64,000 nt of DNA from positions 120,320 to 184,319 of the forward strand of contig RQTK01000212.1 in assembly GCA_003991915.1 (NCBI GenBank), in the 5' to 3' direction. How positions within the stretch are numbered: position 1 is the first letter of the stretch; each line of letters starts with the position of its first letter. Shown here piece by piece: positions 23,040 through 34,699 of this stretch. Origin of the DNA: Elysia chlorotica (lineage: Eukaryota; Mollusca; Gastropoda; Plakobranchidae). Below the pieces are notes generated by a model. That model worked only from the letters and a program-made list of their open reading frames with translations, was not told the origin of the DNA and searched no databases. A program made the position numbers and the translations under genes.

Positions 23040-23975
23040 AGAGAGAGAGAGACAGACAGACAGACAGAGACAGAAAGAAAAAGAAAAAAAAAGACATAGA
23101 CATAGATAAAGAGATAAAGAGAATCAGATGCACAAAAGGACCAATGAGCTTTAAATTGTTTATTGTTTACTTAAAAAGTGCTTATTGGAGAAGTGAGTAA
23201 TCAATAAAAAGAGAAGTGTTGCCGCAGATCATTCAATAGTTGGCTAAGGTAAAGTTAAAATAAAAGATTAAAAAGAAAGGGGAGATAAGAAAGAATAGAA
23301 ATTGGACAAGAGTAATAGAAAGAGCGGGAGGAAACATGTCAAGTTTTCCTCTGCACGTCTGACATTTCCACAGGATTAAGTCTAAAATATCGATAAGGGA
23401 TTGTGAACTTATAATTATACCGGTTGGCTTTCTCGAAGACTTTATTTTATTACTGCCAGGCAAAGTCTGTTGAAATTTCTACAGGTAACAGTCAAACATC
23501 CACTAGAGAGAGAGATAGAGAGAGAGGCAGAGAAAGAAAGAAAAAAGACATATACATAGATGCAGAGAAGCAGAGACACGAAAAGACTAATTGGCTTTTA
23601 ATTGGTTGTATTTTTTTTTTTCTTAAATACAAAACGCTTAGTAGAGAAGTGAGAAATTAATGAAAAGAGAATGGTTGGCGACGACAATTTAATATAGTTG
23701 ACTAAGGTAAAGTTGAAATAAAAGATTAAAAAGAAAGAGGAGATAAGGAAGAATAGGAAGTGGACAATAGTAACAGAAAGAGGGGAGGAATCATGGCAAA
23801 TTTTGCTCTGTCCGTCTGACATCTCCACAGGATTAAGTCTTCAGTTTAAAATATTTATAAGGGAGTGTGAACTTATAATTATCATGGTTGTCTTTTCTCG
23901 TAGAGTTTGTTTTATTACTGCTCGGTAAAGCCTGTTGAATTTTCCACAGGTAACAGTAAAAAATCCGCTAATATT
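23040..23975. repeat. Tandem duplication, about 459-bp unit
   Basis: Two copies (about 23040-23508 and 23509-23975), each made of a GA/CAGA tract, agacatagacatagat-like sequence, taaggtaaagttaaaataaaag (23245 and 23703), gacatttccacaggattaag and a version of ttttattactgccaggcaaa. They are diverged by scattered substitutions. No coding content is supported. Confidence 0.8.
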
Positions 23976-24358
23976 CGAACAACGAGCCTCCTCCTCGTTA
24001 GACATTTTACATGCACTCTGCACAGAAAAAAATACTGTCTGTAGCGTTTCCAATAAAACTAATGGGTGAACTGTGCACGTTCATGTGAAGATATGTTATA
24101 ACATCACAAAAAAGGCGGTGGTGGACTGGAATCCTCAGGCAAAAGACATCAAGAGGGAGACCACCTGAGATTTGAAGCAGAACCACTGTGTGTTTGTGGG
24201 GGAGGGGGGGGGTGTATGTGGGTAAAGTCAGGGTGGAAAGACATCGCCTGAAGTAAAGAGGTTTGCATAAGATAAAGAATCATGAATAGGGTTCATTAGT
24301 AGTGTATACCCTGAGTAAGGGCGAGAAAAGGAATTATGAGCGTTGATGATTTTGGGTC

Positions 24359-24454
24359 GTAAGTACAATGTCGCGGCAGCTTACAACACGTCGCAAAGCT
24401 CCTTATTCGCATATCTTAAGACGAGTCGGAAACTTACCACAGCATTGTACTTAG
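24359..24454. mobile_element. Foldback (MITE-like) element, complete copy
   Basis: Arms GTAAGTACAATGTCGCGGCA (plus) and its partner, read on the minus strand CTAAGTACAATGCTGTGGTA, enclose a centre with gcatatcttaagacgagtc. This is the same family as the elements at 37942-38045, 42229-42312 and 62169-62256 and supplies half-elements to the array just downstream. Confidence 0.6.
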
Positions 24455-24599
24455 TACATTTGAGAAGTAGATGCTTTTCTTCAGGCATGCCTGTTTTTGC
24501 TGAGCCATCACGGAGTGGGACAGAAAGTCAATGAAAAACTATGATGACTTTGATAGTTAGATAATTATTCTGCTAATAGAATGCGGGTATCACTTTACG

Positions 24600-25275
24600 G
24601 TGCTGAATTACTACGGAATCGGCGACCCGTTCAGGGGAGTCAAGATGCCTTCTTATTTGCATATCTTAAGACAAGTTGTAAGCTCACCACAACGTTGTAC
24701 TTACGGGTTACATGTGGTCTGAAATGAGACACATGGCATGGGGGATCCGCTTAAAGGAGATATGGATACCTTTTTATTTGCATATCTTAAGACAAGTTGT
24801 AAGTTCACCACAGCGATGTACTTACGGATTACTTGTGTCTCTTTTCAGTGCCTGACCACCATGGCATGAGAGACCCGTTCAAGGGGAGTCTGTATACCTT
24901 CTTATTTGCATATCTTAAGACAGGTCTTAAGCGCACCACAACGTTGTACTTGCGGATTACTAACTTGTGTCTCATTTCAGTGCCGGACCACCATGGCATG
25001 GGGTCGGGATACCTTTTTGCATAACTTATCTTAAGACAAGTTGTAAACTCACCACAACGTTGTACTTACGAATTACTTGTGCCTCATTTCAGTACTTTCT
25101 TGTGTCTCACTTACGACTTGCTTGTGTCTCATTTCAGTGCCTGACCACCACGGCATGGGGGACCCGCTCAGGGGGAGGGTGGTTGTAAGCTCACCACAAC
25201 GTTGTACTTACGAATTACTTGTGCCTCATTTCAGTGCTTTCTTGTGTCTCACGGCTTGCTTGTGTGTCATTTCAG
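24600..25275 (+). repeat. Array of truncated copies of the next exon, each fused to half a foldback element
   Basis: Five partial copies precede the intact exon at 25276. Copies at 24849, 24981 and 25138 keep the acceptor (tcatttcag or cttttcag) and TGCCTGACCACCA-like exon start. Copies near 24615 and 24730 keep only inner exon sequence (GACCCGTTCAGGGGAGTC). Each breaks off before the exon's donor into foldback-type sequence: cttatttgcatatcttaaga, then caagttgtaagctcaccaca, then acgttgtacttacg. Spacing is about 110-150 bp. None of the truncated copies has the GTGAGT donor. Confidence 0.8.
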
Positions 25276-25366
25276 TGCCTGACCACCACGGCATGGGGGA
25301 CCCGCTCAAGGGGGTCGGGATGCCGAGACCAGTGGACGGGCCAGGGTGCCGCAGAGTGGATTTACT
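25276..25366 (+). CDS. Second coding exon of the plus-strand gene (91 nt)
   Basis: Acceptor gtgtcatttcag|TG and donor ACT|GTGAGTAC are both strong. Joined to the G left by 20997 it reads V-PDHHGMGDPLKGVGMPRP and on through GCRRVDL, leaving two bases (CT). Both flanking phases fit the proposed neighbours (20997 upstream, 40936 downstream). GC-rich, with no domain recognised. It is the only copy in the array with a donor, so it is the functional one on sequence grounds. Confidence 0.6.
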
Positions 25367-25439
25367 GTGAGTACATTATCGTTGTCCTACTTTTTCTCCG
25401 ATTTGTCTTTTTTGTCGTTTTGTTTCGTTTCCTTCGATC

Positions 25440-25909
25440 TATCCAACTGTATTCCCTCTGTCTCTCTGCCTCTCTGTCCGCCTATCTCTTTGTCTCCCTC
25501 TGGATATACTGTGAAAATAGGGGGTGGTGTCATCCGACTTGTCTTTTTGTTGTCTTAGTTGTTCTTTACCTGTCACTGTATCTGCCTGACTGTCTGTCTT
25601 GCTTTGTCTGTTTCTCTATCTTTGTCTCTACGTCTCTGTCTATTTGTCTGCATGCCTGTCTTTTTGTCTGCATGTCTGTCTCTTTCTCTTTCTCTTGCTC
25701 TTTCTCTCTCTCTCTTTTTCTCTGTATCTCTCTCTATATCTCTCTCGCTCTCTCTCTCGGTTTATCGGCCTGTCTAACTCTCTGTCTATGTATACGTGTC
25801 TTGCTATGTCCCTCTATTTTTGTATGTCTGTCCAGCTGTACATTTACATGAGTGTACACTTATCTTTTTCTTTATCTATTTAGTCGACATTCTGTTTGCC
25901 TATTTGTCC

Positions 25910-25991
<82 letters not shown>

Positions 25992-26430
25992 ATCGATCTT
26001 TATCTGTCTTTCTATTTATTTGTTTATCCATCTATCCACCAATCCTTTTACCAATCTATCTACATGTGAACCAATATATATATATATATATCCATTCATA
26101 TTTCTAGGTATTTAGATGGAAACGTAATGATTTTCATTAATATCAGTGTGTGTTGGTGGGTTTGTCTAATTAAGGTCATTTTTTTAGAAACGTATACCTC
26201 AATTGTTCACATTATTTCCCCGTCAATTTCTGTCTTTGTCTTTGTCTGTCTCTCTGCCTCTTTCTTTCTGCTCATATTTGTCTCAGTCTGTCTTTCTGTT
26301 CTTTCTCCGTCTCCTCTCTCTCTTTCCATCTCTCTCTCTCTATCTCTATCTCTCTGTCTCTCTTTCTGTCTGTCACTGTCTCTTTCACGAAGAATGCCAT
26401 ATGTTGATGGGACACTAGATTCGAATCATA
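25440..26430. repeat. Long CT-rich region with a (TATC)n microsatellite
   Basis: CTGT/CTCT-rich sequence on both sides of a pure (tatc)n tract at 25910-25991, with a short (TA)n at 26078-26092. Several Ser/Leu/Tyr-rich open frames on the plus strand come from the simple sequence and are not genes. Confidence 0.85.
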
Positions 26431-26654
26431 TTTCGGTAATCCCGCCCCCAATCTAGAGCTCTCACCGATGTATCTACCGGTACTCCTTCCAATAAATATT
26501 CGACAGCTTTATCGGAATGTCAACATACTCCTTTGGTATTAACGCATTACTTTTCCGTACTACACTTCTGAAGACATAAGCTTCCACCAAGCCTGGTTAA
26601 GACACTGGACATGCGAGATAAGTCATGGGTACCACAGTCGCTGAGTTACCGGCC

Positions 26655-27380
26655 ACCGATTAGTGGACAGAGCAGTAAGACAATGTCTGGTCAGACTGAC
26701 TTTGGGCTCCCGTAATGGACAACGTTAAGATTTGTTCCCGGACTTCTTAGATATTTACAGAAACAAAGTTCTCCCTCCAAAAGTTATCTCTTTGAATCCC
26801 TTGTTATTGCCTTGCAGTAGACAGGTTTACACAATCCTATGTTATTACCAGATACTACAGATTTAACACTTTTGGTATTACGGTATCATAATATTTGCTA
26901 TAGACAGAGGCCTCAACCTCAAGCCTAATTAGGACACTCCACTGCTGTCCCAGCTACTGGCCACTACGTCCCTGCCAAACTATTCCGTTCTGTCTCCTTG
27001 TTATTTCCACTGGGGATCGAACAAAGCAGTAGTGGACAGAGCACTAGAGGACAGAGCAGTAAGTCAATATCTGGTCAGCTGACTCTGGACTCCCCTAGTG
27101 GACGTCGCTGAGCTAGGTGCGAACGTCAAGATTCGTTCATGGGAATGGTTCTCGTGTATTTATAGAAACAAGGTCAAATCATGTCTACAGGACTTGCCGA
27201 AACCGAGACCAGCCTGTTGTTCTTGGGGGTGACGTTGGGAAATATCTATCGGAAATATCAACATTTGTTCACGGCAAAGTTTCTCAGATACTTATAGAAG
27301 CAAGGTCAGATAATGTCTACACGACTTGCTAAAACCGATGCCAGCCCGTTGCCTTGAAAGTGACGCCAGGAAACACATAG
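26655..27380. repeat. Nested degenerate tandem duplications
   Basis: gtggacagagcagtaagaca...ctggtcag recurs at about 26664 and 27050, and atttatagaaacaaggtcaa...gtctacaggacttgc recurs at about 27157 and 27290. No coding or RNA gene is supported. Confidence 0.6.
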
Positions 27381-28380
27381 ACCCATTGTGGACAGATAGG
27401 TCTGGCGCTTCAGAGTCCCAGAGATCATTAAATGGGAGGGTAACTTAATGCTCCTATGGTCATTCGGTCAACGGCGGCGCGGCCCAGTCTATGAATTGCT
27501 CTGCTATTGACCCTTCACGCCTTCTGACTCCGAGTTTGTCTTCGATCTTCGACCCCATTCTCTCACTGTCTGTGTGGAGTGTGTGCACCATAGCCTCCAT
27601 AAAATCCCCATTGTAATCAGGGGTAGGTTGTGTCAGTGGTTCCACTGTTTATACCTGCATACCAGGACAATGGTGATATTCTGTGGGTGTCTTATACCGT
27701 GTGGGAAACGAAGAGATGAATACTTTTCCAAATGAAGACTTGACACAAAAGGTACTGCGGTCATTTAAGTCTGTGTTTCCATGTGTCGTGTAGATATATA
27801 CGTATCTATATATAGTTAAACACATGCTACTGTGTTGCATTCAAATGGTTTTCTCGTACCGTGAAGAGATGGATACTTTTGAAAATGAGTCTGTTATGTT
27901 ATATGTAACCAGCTATTATACCTGTATAAACATACCATGATAATTGAGATATTCTGTGACCTTCAGGAGAATTTCCACTCCGAGTCGAGAATTATCGAAT
28001 GGATTTGTGCAAAATTCCAGGAAAGACTAAGGTCTACTTGTGATAGTTATTTGCGTAAGTTTGTAAATTTTTACAGGAAAACTACAATTGGTAGGTTCAT
28101 AGGACAACGTGTTTCCTTACTAAAATATGTATCCCTTTTCAATATATCCATAGTGTTTGTCACAAAGTTGTGATATATAAGCAGTTATCAAGTATCTAAA
28201 TTGATCTATCCATTATGGGGAATCAAAGTAAACGAGTTCATAATATGATTCTTCTAACAAACTCTAGCAACCTCACGTGCTGCTACACAGTAACAGTGTG
28301 ACAATACCAGGATTTCAATCAGCCCCAGTCGCTAGCTTTATACTCACACCGAACCAGTAAGGGATGAAACGCTACAATAA
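27381..28380. other. AT-rich stretch, no gene seen
   Basis: Probably intron of the plus-strand gene. The 78-codon frame at 27937-28173 is AT-rich with no family resemblance and no clear splice signals. Confidence 0.5.
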
Positions 28381-28389
28381 ACAATTTTG

Positions 28390-28460
28390 CCCAATCGAGG
28401 AGTCGAAAGGGGTATCTCCGGATTCGGAGTCCGATGCTCTACCACTTGCATCAACCTACC
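28390..28460 (-). mobile_element. tRNA-Arg(CCG)-like SINE head or tRNA pseudogene
   Basis: On the minus strand: GTGGTAGAGCATCGGACTCC, then GAATCCGGAG. The anticodon arm folds as TCGGA-CTCCGAA-TCCGG with CCG at positions 34-36, and a TTCGACTCC B-box-like segment follows. The T-stem does not pair (acccc opposite cctcg), so it is unlikely to be a functional tRNA. Confidence 0.5.
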
Positions 28461-28623
28461 TCTGCCCTTTCACTCCCGACCAAAGAGACAGCTTTTGTAA
28501 GGGATGCGATTCCGATCAGTTCTCATCAGCGGCCAAAAGTTATGTGATTTTATCACATGACAGAGTGTGTTGGCGGAGTCTGAGTATTGTAGAACGTTAG
28601 AGAATCAGAAAAAGAGCGAGAGA

Positions 28624-28654
<31 letters not shown>

Positions 28655-28655
28655 G
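28624..28655. repeat. (TGAT)n microsatellite
   Basis: About seven gattgatt units. Confidence 0.9.
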
Positions 28656-28849
28656 TTTATTGGTTCGTTGGGCGTCTCACCCTTAACAAACATGACAAAA
28701 AAATACATTACAATGTCCAAGAAAAAGATAACAACATGGTAATATCACTTTCGATTTGCTAACTCAGTCCTTTCACCAATTTATGAAGTTTTTGAGTAAC
28801 TGTTAGTTATAAACGAGGTTTCAGTTTGATAGTTTGTGCTAATATTTTT

Positions 28850-29060
28850 TGGAGAGAGAGAGAGGAGAGAGAGAGATAGAGAGAGAGAAAGAAACAGAGA
28901 TAGAGAGAGAGACAGAAAGAGACAGAGAGAGACAGACAGACAGACAGAGACAGAGCAGAAATAGACAGAGACAGACACAGAGATAGAGACAGAGACAGAG
29001 ACAGAAACAGAGAGACAGAGAGAGAGACAGATAGACAGAGATAGAGAGAGATGGAACGAG
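28850..29060. repeat. GA/GACA-rich simple sequence
   Basis: Long agagaga/cagacaga tract; the Ser-rich minus-strand frames across it are artefacts. Confidence 0.85.
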
Positions 29061-29212
29061 TCTAGAATGATAATAAGGGACTGGTACCACTTTCGATCCC
29101 CCATCTTACATTTAACTCATTCTCTCAACCCTTTCAAACTGTGACATTGAATCAAAAGCACTACTGGCTGAGTTTTCTGGTGTCAACTGGAATAGTTTCA
29201 AAGACCGTTTGC

Positions 29213-29480
29213 CTTGAGGGACAAGTTGGCTTAGGTGGTATAGCGTTGGTCTTTCATTCAGGAGTCTCAGTTCGAGTCCACGATCTGGCAGATCTGTTTC
29301 TTGGTTTTTGAGCTTTCTGGTTGTATCCATGTCAGAAAGATGTGACTGACTGAGACAGGAAAACGGGTATTCCACAGTCTCTCTGAGTGGCAGCATGTAT
29401 GACTTGAGTTTTGAGATCTGTGCACAATAATTATAGTCTAGTTGCTCACGCTGGACGTTAAAAACAAAAAACAACCAACA
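29213..29480 (+). mobile_element. tRNA-derived SINE, near complete
   Basis: Head with A box TTGGCTTAGGTGGTATAGCG (29225-29244) and B box AGTTCGAGTCC (29269-29279), then about 170 bp of tRNA-unrelated body and a 3' end ctggacgttaaaaacaaaaa. This is the best-preserved SINE in the window. The minus-strand 133-codon frame over it is an artefact. Confidence 0.65.
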
Positions 29481-29809
29481 CCGTCTTTCTTGATTCCCTT
29501 TCCCTTCTTTCACCTTGTAAAGTCATTTCTACAATATAAAGACGTGCATTTATTATATTATTTCCGTGTTTGGTAACTTGTTTTTTGTTGTTGTTGTTTT
29601 TTCTTACAATAAAAGTGTGAGACAATAATACTAATGCAGGTTAGCTGACGATTGCTATAGTATAATGCTCTTCTTATTGAACTGGCATCTGGATCCGTAC
29701 AACGAATCGAGCATTGTTCATGTTTTGTTCTGCTTCCCTTTTCCTCTTCTATCCATCTATCTGCCTCAAAACATACTGTATTTATATGTCTATCGAGATG
29801 CCTATATAC

Positions 29810-30180
29810 AGAGAAATATAGATAGAGACAGAAAGACAGAAATAGAGACTGAAAGAGAGACAGGCGGATAGATACACATAAGAATGTAGAAAAATAGAGC
29901 GCGAGAGACATAGGGTGGGCAGAAAAATAAAGAGAGAGGACGAAGGAAAAAGGGAGAGAAAGGAGAGGGGAGGGGAGACAACCAGAGAAGTGAGAGAAAG
30001 AGAGACAGACACAGACAGACAAGACATACAGACATAAGCAGAGACAGAGACACACAGACAGAAAGTCAGAGAATAGAGAGAGACAGACAAAACAATTAAT
30101 ATTCAGAGGAGAGAGAGGGAGGTAGAAGGGAGATAGAAAGAGAGGCAAAAAGAGTAAGAAAAGAGAGTCAGAGAGACAAA
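29810..30180. repeat. GA/GACA-rich simple sequence
   Basis: Purine-rich tract throughout; no coding content. Confidence 0.85.
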
Positions 30181-30479
30181 AATAGTATCATTTACTTCAT
30201 GGATACACTATTATTTCCTGTAGTCACAGTTGAAACGCTTGACAAAGCGAGAAATCCCACAACTGCGTAAGTGGCTCCACAGGGCCACCTAAGGTCCATG
30301 ATAATCCCCCGGTTAAGCAATATCCGTGCTAGTTCCAGATTTAGATACGGCCTCAGACCTGTATCTCTGCGGCGACTGACCAAGTAACCAGTTCTTTCAC
30401 TGATCGATACAGTGTTTGCTTCAGTTTACATTGATACGAGAGCAAGAACTGTGTTTAAGACAATTGTGTTATATTGTTG

Positions 30480-30700
30480 TTGTTGTTTTTTTTTGTTTGT
30501 TTGTTTTTGTTTTTTTTAGTTTCTCTAACAACTTGACAGAATACCGTAAATTAAAATTAAAATTAAATATTAATGTGGGTTAGTGTGAGTTTTTGTTGTT
30601 TTGTTGTTGTTGTTGTTTTTGGTTTCTTTGTTGTTTATTGTTTTGTTTTTGTTGTTGCTTTTTGTTTCTTTGCTGGCTTTTTGTGTGTTCTTTAAAGTTT
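30480..30700. repeat. GTT/T-rich simple sequence
   Basis: ttgttgttgttttt-type runs; the Leu/Phe-rich 64-codon frame across it is an artefact. Confidence 0.7.
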
Positions 30701-30880
30701 ATCCAACACCTTTTCGACAGAATATCATCTTGATATCCCCGTCAAATGAAAATTATGAGATTCGCCTAATATACAAAAAATACCAACACTTTTAGCATCA
30801 GCTGCGGCATTTTTCAAGAAGGCTCCCTTTGTCTCACTCTCTTATTCTCCAGAAAAAAGTGGGGGAGGGTACAAAACGGC

Positions 30881-30883
30881 AAT

Positions 30884-30966
<83 letters not shown>

Positions 30967-31319
30967 TGGGGGNNNNNNNNNNNNNNNNNNNNNNNNNNNN
31001 NNNNNNNNNNNNNNNNNNNNNNNNNNNNNNNNNNNNNNNNNNNNNNNNNNNNNNNNNNNNNNNNNNNNNNNNNNNNNNNNNNNNNNNNNNNNNNNNNNNN
31101 NNNNNNNNNNNNNNNNNNNNNNNNNNNNNNNNNNNNNNNNNNNNNNNNNNNNNNNNNNNNNNNNNNNNNNNNNNNNNNNNNNNNNNNNNNNNNNNNNNNN
31201 NNNNNNNNNNNNNNNNNNNNNNNNNNNNNNNNNNNNNNNNNNNNNNNNNNNNNNNNNNNNNNNNNNNNNNNNNNNNNNNNNNNNNNNAGAGAGAGAAGGA
31301 GAGAGAGAAAGAGAGAAAT

Positions 31320-31361
<42 letters not shown>

Positions 31362-31375
31362 AGAGAATGTGGGTA
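30881..31375. repeat. (GA)n tract containing an assembly gap
   Basis: Pure GA from 30889, interrupted by 315 Ns (30973-31287), resuming as GA-rich sequence to about 31357. Open frames spanning the Ns are meaningless. Confidence 0.95.
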
Positions 31376-31709
31376 AAAAAAGAAAGCGAAATGGAACTAC
31401 CGAAAGGCAGAAATAATAGCAGATAGGGATTGACAGACACAGATACAAGCAGAGACACAGGGAGAGTGAGTGAATGGAAGAGATAGAGGGGACTCTCAAA
31501 AGATGCATATCGGCATAGAGAGATAAAAACAGATATGGCGAGAGAAGAAGAACAAATTAAGAAAATGGATGGATACACAGAGAGGAAAATATAATAAGAA
31601 TATTTTTTTAAAGGAAAGAATAGAAATTAGAATAAATCAAAAGATTAAAGAGTTAAGGGTTTATACAAAAAAAAATACAATTCACCAGTTAGCGAATCAG
31701 TGATATGAA

Positions 31710-31727
31710 GAACAGAGAGAGAACGTG

Positions 31728-31767
<40 letters not shown>

Positions 31768-31847
31768 TGAGGGAAAAGAATGCGAAGGGGACTAAGAGAA
31801 AAACGAGAAAGAACTATAGAAACGAGGAGAGAGAGGGAGAGAGAGAT

Positions 31848-31915
<68 letters not shown>
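31710..31915. repeat. (GA)n simple-sequence region
   Basis: GA runs at about 31731-31763 and 31826-31911. Confidence 0.9.
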
Positions 31916-31918
<3 letters not shown>

Positions 31919-34600
31919 TCTGGCCAACGCTTAGCTAAGCCTTAGCGCTAATCCCCCTTCAGTGTAATCCACTTGATCGGCCGTTTAACTCGGCAATGCA
32001 GTTTACAATGCAGCGTGCACCGCGCATGGGACCGCCACTATTGCCCCGGACACAGATAGATATACAATAGATGCCTTGCAATGGCGGAGCCCGTAGCTAA
32101 AACAAAGACGGTACGGTGGAGAATCTACGCCGGCGTCCAATCATAGCTTTACCCCAGACCTACACAGCCAATGAGCGACCAGAAACCCCCATGGTTAAGG
32201 ATTGTGGTGATCTCATTATTTATCGTGTTGTGGTTTGTAGAGCCTTATTGCCCCTCAAGTGGTACGCGATTGAACTAACCCAAATCTTAATTTATGACAG
32301 CTGTAGAGTTTTTTGTTTTACCACCACTACCTGGTAAATTCCTTGCTTTTGCCGACATTGTCAAATGAAACATCGCTTACCCTTTTTAGGTACAAGTTTA
32401 TGAATATGTTTTTTAAATTTAAACGAAACTGCGCTACTGCTTGACATCAAAATAATCTAAATTTACCTTTGAGACATAACGAACATTCTACCGTTACACA
32501 ATGTTAGCAACTCAAATAAGCGGAAGTTTCAATAAAACAAACAATGCTTCTAAACGAACACCAATAAAGCGAACGCGGTGTGGCAGTCGGCTGGTTAAAG
32601 ATCTGCGTAAGTGGCACATGAAATATCGGGGATAACAAGGGTTAACTTGGGAAACTTTCCGCTCAGATCCTGGATATAGAGTGTTAAAGCACAATAAACC
32701 GTTCCCGCCGTGTGTGTATGTATAACAAATACACCGACTCCCAAGCCTTCGTCGAAGTCGAAAAGATCAATTCTTTCTTCTACACGGCCAGCCTTTCCCT
32801 GTCGGAATAACAATAATTCTTAGCCTTGACAAAGGGTAGCGCGTTTGCCTTAGATTGGGCCCCATGCAATAACTGCTCCTACAGTCGACACAAAAGAATG
32901 GGCCTTTAAATGGATAGGAAAAAGTCAATTCTGGTTGAGTAAGACCCTATTGGGATTATACGTGTGCTAAAACAGCCGTGCTCTAATCAACTTTGGTCCA
33001 TTCACTCGGGATCTCATACTGCAACACTGTGTATGAATTTCAGACAAGGAAGGTATTGCAAGTGATTTAATTATTGGTAGTTGTTTTGTACCTGAAGGTG
33101 ATTTGATTACTGATTCTTCGTAGTGATGTGAAGATTTCTATTTGCTGATGTGATATCGATTTTTTTTTATTGTGATTTGTTTTCTTCAGGAATCGTTTGT
33201 ATACTAACAGTCACCTCGTAGACCGGTTATATATAACATAAACAAGTTTTACAGCTCGTGAACAAGGGTGTTACCTATCACAACTGTTTCTGTTTAGAAA
33301 GATCTAGGGCAGTAAGTACAAAGTAGAAGTAGATTTAGACGTTCGACTTACCATGCAAAATCTTAACTCGTTCTAGTTCATACAGCCACTAGCATCTTAG
33401 GTTGTACAATTTATGCGGATAGTATTGTGAAATTATCTCAGTAGATATAGTCTGTAACTCTTTCATATGAAAAAAATCGTTCAAAATCGATACCAGTTTT
33501 CCTGTGTAAGGTATACCTATTATCGACCATGTTGACGTGTTGCATTGTTTAGAGTATAGCTCCTTGGTTTTTATCTGCACTGTTGGGAGTAAATTCATTA
33601 AAATGCCGCATTTGTTGCTCAACAAATAATTATAAATACAATCGATAAAACGTCAATAGATGCTAAAAAAGACTCCCACTTTTTCATCATCTTTGTCTAG
33701 ATCTAAAATATTCTACCAATTGTCTATTGCTTTTAATCTTCTTCTTTGTTCTCTGCACGGAAATACATTGTAAAGAGAAGCTTATATAACGCGCGCTTAA
33801 CAATGATAATCAATGAGAATCCCATTATTCGAACCGTAGCAGCTAGCCTTGTTTGTGAACTAGGCACCGTAGTACAAAGAAGAAGTGGATATAGACGTAG
33901 ACTAGCTTGGTATCTGGACGCCAAAATCAGACAGCTAAGTCTTGCTTTTTATTTTAAACTAACACCGTTGCTATTTCCAGAGATGGGAGATATTCATGTA
34001 GATCTAGTGACGGCAAGAAGTGAAGAGTGTAGACAAGAAAGAGAAAATAACATTTTCATTAAAGTATAATAGTTTTAATTATGAAAACATAACCATGATC
34101 CCTATTATAATACTGTAGGGCAATGGCGTCTGAATTACAGAGCTATATTTATCGGGCATCAGCTCTTAAAAAGTACTTAATATCCTAGATACATATATGG
34201 AATATCCTAGACAACTTGGAGTACTTTTTAAATGCCAAGACCACTGCATAAAAATTATTCTTCCATTTTGACAAGACTAGAACTATGTGAGGGCAACATT
34301 GTTTCTATAGTGTTGCAGTACTATTCTCAGCTGCTGGTACATCGAGTGAAAGATGCCATGATCAAATTAAACATCTGTCTAATGTGGGCCTAAGGCTTTG
34401 TGTTAGCATTGCTATACACCTTGAGGTTTCAATAGTCCAGGCTTAGTAGACTTCAGAAGAAACGCCAAAGAGGGAATGGATTTAGACGGCAAATTATCGC
34501 ATCGAAAAACAAACATGGTTAGTCGGGAGTCTTATCTAAGATTCCTGCTTTATTTACTTACTACCCTAAGACTCTAACCACGACTTGAGTTGGTATGTGC
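31916..34600. other. AT-rich stretch, no firm gene
   Basis: Probably intronic. It contains a partial tRNA-like word (ggtagcgcgtttgccttaga at about 32837) and an inverted repeat around 34165-34232 (AAAAAGTACTT versus GAGTACTTTTT). The only frame with any family flavour is 33746-34069 (see findings). Confidence 0.5.
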
Positions 34601-34624
34601 TCTAAGTATTTATATTTCAAGGGT

Positions 34625-34690
34625 TGAAAGTGAGATTTGAACCATCGACCTCCTGCTAGCCAATCTAGAGCATTAAAAGTAATTTACCGG
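34625..34690 (-). mobile_element. tRNA-like SINE head remnant
   Basis: On the minus strand: AATGCTCTAGATTGGCTAGC, then AGGAGGTCGATGGTTCAAAT, whose GGTTCAAATC is a B-box match. No convincing cloverleaf. Confidence 0.4.
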
Positions 34691-34699
34691 TACTCTTAA

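Noticed and set aside
28390..28460. Functional tRNA-Arg gene
   Set aside because: The anticodon arm folds, but the T-stem does not pair and no terminal T-run follows the minus-strand end.
28364..28600. 78-codon plus-strand frame
   Set aside because: It overlaps the antisense of a tRNA-Arg-like element and has no splice support.
30814..31578. Open frames spanning the Ns at 30973-31287
   Set aside because: They are artefacts of translating gap characters and GA repeats.
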